Below the pieces are notes generated by a model, which searched no databases, had not been told where the DNA came from, and saw nothing but the letters and a program-made list of their open reading frames with translations. The position numbers and the translations under genes are program-made. A DNA stretch of 64,000 bases, from positions 682,001 through 746,000 of the forward strand of contig OY781921.1 in assembly GCA_963677245.1 (NCBI GenBank), given 5' to 3'. How positions within the stretch are numbered: the first letter of the stretch is position 1; the number at the start of each line of letters is the position of its first letter. The DNA is from Saccharicrinis sp963677245 (GTDB taxonomy: Bacteria; Bacteroidota; Bacteroidia; Bacteroidales; Marinilabiliaceae). This document shows positions 52,856 to 59,677 of the stretch, one piece after another.

Positions 52856-53935
52856 ATGAACAACTACTTTTCAATTGCCAATAATATATTGACCGGGAGC
52901 TTACGCCCCTGGTCAACAGAAAATCAAGATGAAGAAAAATTTCGCCATTTATTAAATCATAAACTCAGACAGAATAAAGACAATCCTACCGAGTTTTGTC
53001 GTTCAGCGATAAACGCATTCACTTCTTTGAACTTTGCAACAGAAAATGAAAACCTGGAAGAGTTAAAAGAACTGGCAACAGTTAATATCTCTGAATCGCT
53101 TCAAATTGAAATTCCGAAGTTTTATAACAAGCAAACTGAGTTTTACTTATATCTAATTAAAAACAGCTTTCAATGTCTCCTTGCTGGAATCATTGAAGCA
53201 GTTGGTAATTCAGATGAAATTGATGCAACCTATAAGCTGTATCAAATCATGGGTAAGCTTGAATCCTTGGTCGGTATCATAAACAATGAGCAGCATACCA
53301 AGAAAGCAACAAAATTGGTACTTGACACCCTAAGCCTGAATATTTTTGCAGTACACTCTTTGCTTGTAAATAAGTTCTCTTCACATATTGATTTTGAAGT
53401 ACTCAGCGAAAATGAAATAATGTACCAACTTTGCCCGGAACTGGAAGCTGAAAAGGACGATAAATCAAAACTGGCATACTACCTTAATCTATTCATTAGC
53501 CAACAAGAAAAGGTTTCAGAAGCTGAAACAATAGAAGAAAAGTCATCACCAGAACCGGAGCGAATTTCTTTTGAATCATTTAGGTATAAGGATTACGACA
53601 CTAAATTCGACAACCTTACTAATCTTTGTGACTCCCTGAAGAAAAACAATTTCGTTGCTGACGACACAGATTCCCGAGTATTTAAAAAAGTATTCTCAGG
53701 AAAAGCCATTACCAAACCAGTGGTTTGGACTGGCAACCCTTCCGAATTTGCTTACCTCATTAAGTTGATGTATCCTAAATATCTCAAAAACTTGAAACAA
53801 CGCAACTGGGAGGTTGCTTGCAAATGTTTTGTTCAGGCTGGCGGTACACCTTTCGAGCGGTCGAAACTTCGCACTTTAAAGAAACCTCAACGTTCATACA
53901 AACAACTTGAATTAGCCGTGGATAACCTCAAATAA
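52856..53935 (+). CDS. unidentified element protein beside integrase
   Basis: 359 residues from the ATG at 52856, four bases after the integrase stop codon. I do not recognise the family. The N-terminal part is mixed helical (MNNYFSIANNILTGSLRPWSTENQDEEKF). The last about 100 residues include KPVVWTGNPSEFAYLIKLMYPKYL and a basic tail with RSKLRTLKKPQRSYKQL; the W-T-G...LI pattern faintly recalls the C-terminal part of RteC-type regulators of Bacteroides conjugative transposons, but I cannot establish homology. Position suggests a role in the element's life cycle. Confidence 0.5.
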   Translation: MNNYFSIANNILTGSLRPWSTENQDEEKFRHLLNHKLRQNKDNPTEFCRSAINAFTSLNFATENENLEELKELATVNISESLQIEIPKFYNKQTEFYLYLIKNSFQCLLAGIIEAVGNSDEIDATYKLYQIMGKLESLVGIINNEQHTKKATKLVLDTLSLNIFAVHSLLVNKFSSHIDFEVLSENEIMYQLCPELEAEKDDKSKLAYYLNLFISQQEKVSEAETIEEKSSPEPERISFESFRYKDYDTKFDNLTNLCDSLKKNNFVADDTDSRVFKKVFSGKAITKPVVWTGNPSEFAYLIKLMYPKYLKNLKQRNWEVACKCFVQAGGTPFERSKLRTLKKPQRSYKQLELAVDNLK

Positions 53936-54162
53936 TCCACTCCACACTATAAGCCTTACTTCTTTTTTTAACTTTTAATAGCTGTTGTTTTCTCAAACAA
54001 TGGCTTTTGCTGTATGTGGTGGCATCACTCTACACTCTACACTTCACACTACACCCTGCAAATCACAGAAATACAGCGCAATAACCGCTATATCTTTGAA
54101 TCGAATTTATTTAATAATTGCTCTGCGCAGGGCTCATTTTCAAACATTTAAAAAGAAGAAAA
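53936..54162. other. spacer with CTACACT-like short repeats
   Basis: About 227 bp without a supported gene. A stretch at 54026-54056 is built from overlapping TACACTC/TACACTT/CACACTACAC units, giving a C/A-rich tract that stands out in AT-rich surroundings. A regulatory or replication-related role is possible but unsupported. Confidence 0.35.
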
Positions 54163-54468
54163 ATGAGTACAGAGTATATCATACAGAAACTGGATAGCAT
54201 AGAAAAAATGCTAACCGAACAGAATTTGCTTCAAAAAGAAGTACTGACATTTAATGAAGCATCCATCTATTTAGAGGTTTCGCATTCGCACCTCTATAAA
54301 ATGACCAGTACCGGAGTAGTGCCATGCTACAAGCCCAACGGTAAGAAGATTTACTTCAATCGCAAGGAGTTGGACGAATGGTTATTGTCGAACAAGCAAA
54401 GCTCACAGGAGGTAATTGAACAGCAAGCTGCCAATTACCTCATCAAAAAAGGGAGGGTTGAGCTATGA
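54163..54468 (+). CDS. excisionase-type HTH protein (first of pair)
   Basis: 101 residues from the ATG at 54163 (preceded by an AAGAAG-rich stretch). Core HTH_17/MerR-like domain about 20-80 (LTFNEASIYLEVSHSHLYKMTSTGVVPCYKPNGKKIYFNRKELDEWL). The longer frame from 54118 adds fifteen implausible residues. It overlaps the next gene by 4 bp (ATGA). In Bacteroidota elements such small HTH proteins are commonly placed in front of replication or mobilisation modules. Confidence 0.78.
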   Translation: MSTEYIIQKLDSIEKMLTEQNLLQKEVLTFNEASIYLEVSHSHLYKMTSTGVVPCYKPNGKKIYFNRKELDEWLLSNKQSSQEVIEQQAANYLIKKGRVEL

Positions 54469-54758
54469 TGGAGGTTATGCAAATGCTACTGGAATTATCC
54501 TCAGCAATAAAGGAAATAAAAGCGCAATTGCTGGTAATGAAGCAAACCAGAACCGAAGCGTTTAAACAATCGTGGATTGACGGTCAGGATGTAATGCTTG
54601 CGCTCAAAGTAAGCAAACGAACATTGCAAACCATGCGGGATACGGGGATTCTCCCCTATTCCCGAATCAATGGCAAATTCTATTATAAAGTTGAAGACCT
54701 CGAAAAACTCCTGGAGAGCAACTATTCCCGAACCTTAAAAAGTGGCAGTCATGATTAA
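54465..54758 (+). CDS. excisionase-type HTH protein (second of pair)
   Basis: 97 residues, coupled to the previous gene by ATGA overlap. Helical N-terminal coiled coil (LELSSAIKEIKAQLLVMK) and an HTH about 35-90 (WIDGQDVMLALKVSKRTLQTMRDTGILPYSRINGKFYYKVEDLEKLLE). Overlaps the next gene by 8 bp. Confidence 0.75.
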   Translation: MMEVMQMLLELSSAIKEIKAQLLVMKQTRTEAFKQSWIDGQDVMLALKVSKRTLQTMRDTGILPYSRINGKFYYKVEDLEKLLESNYSRTLKSGSHD

Positions 54759-55677
54759 GGAGAAGGAAATATTAGATAAAACGCATTACGGGCTAGGTAT
54801 CTACTCGCACATTCTGCGCGAGTATTACCCTAATGAGACTGTAGTTAGGTTATCAGGCAAAGAATGCGACCCTGCAAAGAATCCTTTTAATGAGAATAAG
54901 CTTACGCTTAAACTCATTAATGTGGATTGGGTGTTTATGTACAGCGATTTAGAGCAAGACGAATTTAAAGGAAATCCCTTTGAATTTGCGGCATTGCACT
55001 ACAAGCTGTCTGGTGATAAATTACTGGAAAAGCTTAACGAAGAACTACATCTTCGCATAGGTGAAAAACACCATTTTTACAGCAACCGTACTTTGCCAGA
55101 ATCAGCACCAAAAGAGGAACGTAAACCTTCGGTTCACATTCCTAAATTCAGTTATTTCAAAGCTCCTGTAAGCAATATCCACCCTAAGAAAACCCTAAGT
55201 TTAGTCGAGGTGTACGAGTTGATTAAATCAACTCCTAACACCTCCATTACAGAACAACTAAGGGCTATTCAGGTAAAAGATGAAGCACGAAAATTCAAAG
55301 CTTCAAAGTTTGACTATGCAACCTTTTCAGGAATTTTTGAAAAGCGAAACGACAAAGCACTTATAGGTCATTCTGGATTGCTTACTATTGATTTTGACCA
55401 CATAGATAATCTTCAGCAATTGAAAAATCAATTACTGAACGATGCATATTTTGAAACGGAATTGCTCTTTGTGTCACCATCGGGCGATGGCTTAAAATGG
55501 ATTATTCCAATTGACATTACCGAATCAACACACCAAAACTTTTTTAATGCCATAGCCAACTACATTAAAGAAGTGTACCAACTGGAAGTTGATAAATCGG
55601 GCAAAGATGTTTCACGCGCGTGTTTTTTACCCTTCGACCCGGAGGTTTTCATTAATCCGAAATATTTACAGCAATGA
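54751..55677 (+). CDS. BT4734/VirE N-domain type replication protein
   Basis: 308 residues from the ATG at 54751 (a GTG at 54742 is a weaker choice). N-terminal part about 1-125 with a KGNPFEFAALHYKLSGDKLLEKL segment; central to C-terminal part about 145-300 matches the VirE N-terminal/BT4734 domain (GLLTIDFDHIDNLQQLKNQL, SPSGDGLKWIIPI, DKSGKDVSRACFLPFDPEVFI), which occurs with primase-helicase proteins on Bacteroidota mobile elements. It overlaps the following gene by 4 bp, so the two probably act together in element replication. Confidence 0.8.
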   Translation: MIKEKEILDKTHYGLGIYSHILREYYPNETVVRLSGKECDPAKNPFNENKLTLKLINVDWVFMYSDLEQDEFKGNPFEFAALHYKLSGDKLLEKLNEELHLRIGEKHHFYSNRTLPESAPKEERKPSVHIPKFSYFKAPVSNIHPKKTLSLVEVYELIKSTPNTSITEQLRAIQVKDEARKFKASKFDYATFSGIFEKRNDKALIGHSGLLTIDFDHIDNLQQLKNQLLNDAYFETELLFVSPSGDGLKWIIPIDITESTHQNFFNAIANYIKEVYQLEVDKSGKDVSRACFLPFDPEVFINPKYLQQ

Positions 55678-57458
55678 ATCAAAAAAAGAAATTCGATATA
55701 GATTTCTGGCTCAATAAAGACCAGGAAGCAAAAGAACCAACAAAATCACCTCAACCACTAAGAGTTCAAAATATTCAGGATAATGATATTGAGGTAATAG
55801 TAAAACGACTTGAAGAAGCTCATACCGATATTACCGCCAATTATTCCGATTGGCGGGATATAGGTTTTGCCTTTGCCGATGAATTTGGCGAATCAGGCAG
55901 AGAATATTTTCACAGGGTAAGCCAATATTACCCTGATTATTCCCATTCAGCTTGTGATAAGCAATACAACAATTGCCTAAAAGCAAGAGGTCATGGTGTT
56001 ACCATTAAAACTTTCTTCCACCTTGCACAGCAAGCCGGAATAAGTTTGGTAACAACTCCATCTAAACAAAACAGTTCGGCATCTAAAGAGTCTGTGAGCA
56101 CTTCAAAGCTTATTTCAGAAGATGCAACAGTGGATGAGGTAATTTTCAATACACCACAAATCCCATCTGATGTTTATAACCAACTGCCAGAAATTCTGAG
56201 AGAAAGTACGGAAATGTTCAGCGAGGGTATTGAAAAAGATGTTTTCCTGATTGGCGCTATTTCAGTAATCAGTGGTTGTCTACCCAATGTAGAAGGTATT
56301 TATTTTGATGAGCCACATTCCGCACACCTATATTCCTTTATTACCGCCCCTGCTGGGTCTGGTAAAGGAAAACTAAAGTGGGCAAAATACTTTGGTTTGA
56401 AAATCCATAAATCTATGGTTGAGCAGTCAATCAGGGCAAAAGAAGAATACGAACATGAGTTGGAAAACTATAACAACCTGAATAAAAATCAACGCCAAGG
56501 TGTTGAGCGACCAAGGGAGCCAAAACGAAAAATGTTTTACATTCCTGCCAATAGCAGTTCATCCGCATTTATCCAGGCATTGTCTGATAATGATTTTAAA
56601 GGAATCATTTTTGAAACAGAAGCCGACACTTTAGCCGGAACATTAAAACAGGATTGGGGAAACTTTAGCGATGTGCTTCGCAAAGCATTCCACCACGAAA
56701 GTACAAATATGTTCAGGCGCAAAGACAACGAACATATTGAAGTTGAAGACCCTCATCTCGCTATCGCTCTTTCGGGTACTCCCAAACAGGTTCATAATAT
56801 GATGCCAGATGTGGAAAACGGCTTATTCAGCCGCTTTCTGTATTATGCTTTCGAGGATTACAGCGACTTTAAAAATCCTTTTGTTTCCCATCAAAAAGTA
56901 AATTATACCGATTTCTTTGAAACCAAAGGAGAACAAATTTACGAGTTGTATCAAATCCTGTGCAGCCAACCAACACCCATACAGTTCAGCTTTACAGCCG
57001 AACAAGGTGAAGTATTTACAAAGCAGTTTAATACACTTTACAAACGCAATAGAATGTTATTGGGGAACGATTTTAATGCCAACAGCCGCCGTTTAGGGCT
57101 GGTTACTTTTCGTATTGCTATGGTGCTTCGCACCCTGCGCATACTCGAATATGGCGACTATTCCAATCCGCTTATTTGTACCGAAACCGATTTTCAAACA
57201 GCTATTCAAATTGCTTTTACACTGGAAAAACATGCTATCGCAGTTTTCCAGAATTTACCCAACAACGATTTGAAGGGTGTAAAGCTTAAATTCTACAATG
57301 CATTACCTGAGAATTTTAATCGACAAGGATATTTAGCTGTTGCCAAAGAATTAGGCATAAAAGACAAAACAGCAGAAAAGTACATTGGTCAGTTTAAAGA
57401 AAACGGCTTACTCGACCATGAACACAACAAATACTCGAAACCAACAAATGGGAAATAG
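55674..57458 (+). CDS. PriCT_2/DUF3987 primase-helicase-like protein
   Basis: 594 residues. PriCT_2-like domain about 35-125 (DWRDIGFAFADEFGESGREYFHRVSQ, CDKQYNNCLKARGHGVTIKTFFHLAQQAG) then DUF3987 about 175-560 with the P-loop-like APAGSGKGK (about 224), the IFETEADTLAGTLKQDWGNFSDVLRKAFHHE block and ALSGTPKQVHNM. This layout is typical of replication proteins on Bacteroidota integrative elements. Its stop codon (57456-57458) lies inside the first copy of the inverted-repeat array. Confidence 0.83.
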   Translation: MNQKKKFDIDFWLNKDQEAKEPTKSPQPLRVQNIQDNDIEVIVKRLEEAHTDITANYSDWRDIGFAFADEFGESGREYFHRVSQYYPDYSHSACDKQYNNCLKARGHGVTIKTFFHLAQQAGISLVTTPSKQNSSASKESVSTSKLISEDATVDEVIFNTPQIPSDVYNQLPEILRESTEMFSEGIEKDVFLIGAISVISGCLPNVEGIYFDEPHSAHLYSFITAPAGSGKGKLKWAKYFGLKIHKSMVEQSIRAKEEYEHELENYNNLNKNQRQGVERPREPKRKMFYIPANSSSSAFIQALSDNDFKGIIFETEADTLAGTLKQDWGNFSDVLRKAFHHESTNMFRRKDNEHIEVEDPHLAIALSGTPKQVHNMMPDVENGLFSRFLYYAFEDYSDFKNPFVSHQKVNYTDFFETKGEQIYELYQILCSQPTPIQFSFTAEQGEVFTKQFNTLYKRNRMLLGNDFNANSRRLGLVTFRIAMVLRTLRILEYGDYSNPLICTETDFQTAIQIAFTLEKHAIAVFQNLPNNDLKGVKLKFYNALPENFNRQGYLAVAKELGIKDKTAEKYIGQFKENGLLDHEHNKYSKPTNGK

Positions 57459-57519
57459 GAAACAGAGGATTTATAGGAAATATCTATTAGCTCATCCCTT
57501 TTATTTCCTACGTTTCCTA
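57456..57519. repeat. nested inverted repeats TAGGAAA/TTTCCTA
   Basis: TAGGAAAC (57456-57463), TAGGAAATA (57474-57482), TATTTCCTA (57502-57510) and GTTTCCTA (57512-57519). The inner pair and the outer pair are each exact reverse complements. They start at the stop codon of the DUF3987 gene and end about 105 bp before the XRE regulator, so they may be its operator, a processing or termination structure for the upstream gene, or origin-type sites. Confidence 0.55.
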
Positions 57520-57623
57520 CACTTCCCCATTACTATGTTGAAAATTAGTTAATTCTTTTTTGCTCTTATTTGCTTATTCTTTTTTAAATTAGCCATAATT
57601 TGACAAGTCGTAAACTCATTAGC

Positions 57624-57902
57624 ATGTTTTTAGGAAAACGAATTAAAGAACTCAGAGAAGAAAAAGGATTAGTTCAACGTCAATTAGCTGCGGAACTGGA
57701 AGTGGATACTCCCATGTACAGCAAAATTGAAAGAGGTGAACGAAAGGCGAAGCGGGAACACGTTCTAAAGCTTGCTAAATTATTGCAGACTGATGAAGAA
57801 GAGTTGTTAACCCTATGGTTAGCTAGTCAGGTTTACGAAGTAGTTAAAGATGAAAACAATGCCGTTGATGCATTGCAGTATGTAATTGATTTGAAGAAAT
57901 AG
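57624..57902 (+). CDS. XRE-family regulator of the restriction operon
   Basis: 92 residues from the ATG at 57624; a TTG-initiated extension (57600) of eight residues is not used. Single HTH_3 domain (LGKRIKELREEKGLVQRQLAAELEVDTPMYSKIERGERKAKREHVLKLAKLL). Its stop codon is 3 bp before the methyltransferase ATG, so it is the first gene of the operon and by analogy a controller (C-protein-like) that times methylase versus nuclease expression. That role is inferred from position. The nested repeats upstream are a candidate binding site. Confidence 0.8.
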   Translation: MFLGKRIKELREEKGLVQRQLAAELEVDTPMYSKIERGERKAKREHVLKLAKLLQTDEEELLTLWLASQVYEVVKDENNAVDALQYVIDLKK

Positions 57903-57905
57903 TTT

Positions 57906-59675
57906 ATGCCAACGCTTAATTGGATAGGAAAAGACAAAGTTGTAAATCATCATATGGATGTTCCCTACAGAATCCTTGAACACCAATACGGGTTCGATAA
58001 TGGGGAACAATCAGCCATTGAAACCAACTCTGGAAATAAAATAATACATGGCGATAATCTTGAAGCCCTAAAAGCTTTGTTGCCAGATTATGAAGGAAAA
58101 GTAAACTGTATTTATATTGACCCTCCATATAACACAGGTGAAGAAAAGTGGATTTACAATGATAATGTAAATGACCCCAAAATAAAAAAATGGCTTGGGG
58201 AGATTGTCGGGAAAGAGGCAGAAGATTTAAGTCGTCATGACAAGTGGTTATGTATGATTTATCCTCGCTTAAAATTATTGAGTAAACTTTTACACCCAGA
58301 AGGCAGCATATGGATTTCTATTGATGATAACGAGCAACAAAACTTAAAACTCTTATGTGATGAGATTTTTGGTGCAAGAAATTTTATTGCTTCCAATGTT
58401 TGGCAGAAAAGGTATTCAAGGGAAAATAGAGAAGCAATTGGGGACGTTCACGAATACATTTATGTATATTCTAAGAACCCTAAGTATTTCAAGGAAAATA
58501 GAAATTTAATTCCTGGTAATGAAAAACAATTAAAAGTATATCGCAATCCAAATAATGACCCTAAAGGTAGGTGGCGACCAATTCCAATGACTGCACAAGC
58601 TGGGCACGCAACAGCGGAACAATTTTATCCTATTACAACACCTGCAGGAACGGTTCATCATCCACCAGAAGGAAGGTGCTGGGGTATTGCTGAAAAAACT
58701 TATAAAGATTTATTGGCTGAGGGTAGAATTTACTTTGGATTAGATAATGCTTCACAACCCAACATAATAAGATATTTAAGCGAAGTTGAAGGTTTTGTGC
58801 CTTGGACGTGGTGGAATCATGAAGAGGTAGGTCATACTGATGAAGCAAAAAAAGAGATATATAATATCCTTACAAAATCTGTCGATTTTGATACGCCAAA
58901 ACCTTTAAGGTTAATTGAAAGAATACTAAGAATTGCAACCAAGCCCAATGATATTATTCTTGATTCATTTGCTGGTACAGGAACAACAGGTCATGCTGTT
59001 CTTAATTTAAATGATGAAGATGGTGGAAATAGGAAGTTTATTTTAGTTGAAATGGAAGATTATGCAGAAGAAATTACTGCAACAAGAATAAAAAAAGCTA
59101 TTAATGGGTATAAATATGCTGGAAGTAAAAAGGATGTACTTTACTCCAAAAAATTAAATCTCAACTCAATCAAAAGCGGCAATAAAATTAATGATACTAT
59201 TCAAGCTTTAAAATTGGAGTTAGCTGATAAGTACGATAAATTCACAGTTAAGATTGAGGAAGGAGAAATCAACCTATATGGTGAAATTAAAAAAGAAGTT
59301 GTAGTAAAAGAAACAGGAGGTAATTTTGATTTCTATGAATTAGGCAAGCCTTTATTCCTTGAAAACGAAATGCTGAACGAAGAAGTCAGTTTGGATAAAA
59401 TCCGAGAGTACGTTTGGTTTTCAGAAACCCGCTTACCTTACAAAGAAGTAAATCAGGAAGAAGAACACCTTCTGGGAACTGCCAATTCATCGGCTTATTA
59501 TTTCTATTATTATAAAGACGAGCTTACAACTTTGGACGATAGTTTTTTAAGGTCGATTAAAACCAAAGCCGAGCAATACATAATTTACGCAGATAATTGC
59601 GTATTAGACAATGCGTTGATGCAAAAATATCATATAATATTTAAGAAAATCCCAAGAGATATAACACGATTTTAA
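57906..59675 (+). CDS. type III restriction-modification DNA methyltransferase (Mod)
   Basis: Adenine-N6 methyltransferase, beta class: motif IV DPPYNTG (about 72-78) precedes the AdoMet-binding motif I DSFAGTGTTGHA (about 352-363). The GFVPWTWWNHEEVG block is a typical Mod segment. The target-recognition region lies between, and the C-terminus (about 400-589) is charged. 589 residues, in the range of Mod subunits. The gene is 3 bp after the XRE gene and 2 bp before res. No simple-sequence repeat tract, as in phase-variable mod genes, is visible. Confidence 0.93.
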   Translation: MPTLNWIGKDKVVNHHMDVPYRILEHQYGFDNGEQSAIETNSGNKIIHGDNLEALKALLPDYEGKVNCIYIDPPYNTGEEKWIYNDNVNDPKIKKWLGEIVGKEAEDLSRHDKWLCMIYPRLKLLSKLLHPEGSIWISIDDNEQQNLKLLCDEIFGARNFIASNVWQKRYSRENREAIGDVHEYIYVYSKNPKYFKENRNLIPGNEKQLKVYRNPNNDPKGRWRPIPMTAQAGHATAEQFYPITTPAGTVHHPPEGRCWGIAEKTYKDLLAEGRIYFGLDNASQPNIIRYLSEVEGFVPWTWWNHEEVGHTDEAKKEIYNILTKSVDFDTPKPLRLIERILRIATKPNDIILDSFAGTGTTGHAVLNLNDEDGGNRKFILVEMEDYAEEITATRIKKAINGYKYAGSKKDVLYSKKLNLNSIKSGNKINDTIQALKLELADKYDKFTVKIEEGEINLYGEIKKEVVVKETGGNFDFYELGKPLFLENEMLNEEVSLDKIREYVWFSETRLPYKEVNQEEEHLLGTANSSAYYFYYYKDELTTLDDSFLRSIKTKAEQYIIYADNCVLDNALMQKYHIIFKKIPRDITRF

Positions 59676-59677
59676 GC

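Noticed and set aside
53985..54197. 70-residue plus-strand frame before the HTH pair
   Set aside because: It is Cys/Thr-rich and contains the CTACACT tract, has no recognisable domain, and overlaps the HTH start in another frame.
57906..58100. Phase-variable simple-sequence repeat in mod
   Set aside because: Type III mod genes are often phase-variable, but no mono-, di- or tetranucleotide tract of useful length was seen at the start of the gene.
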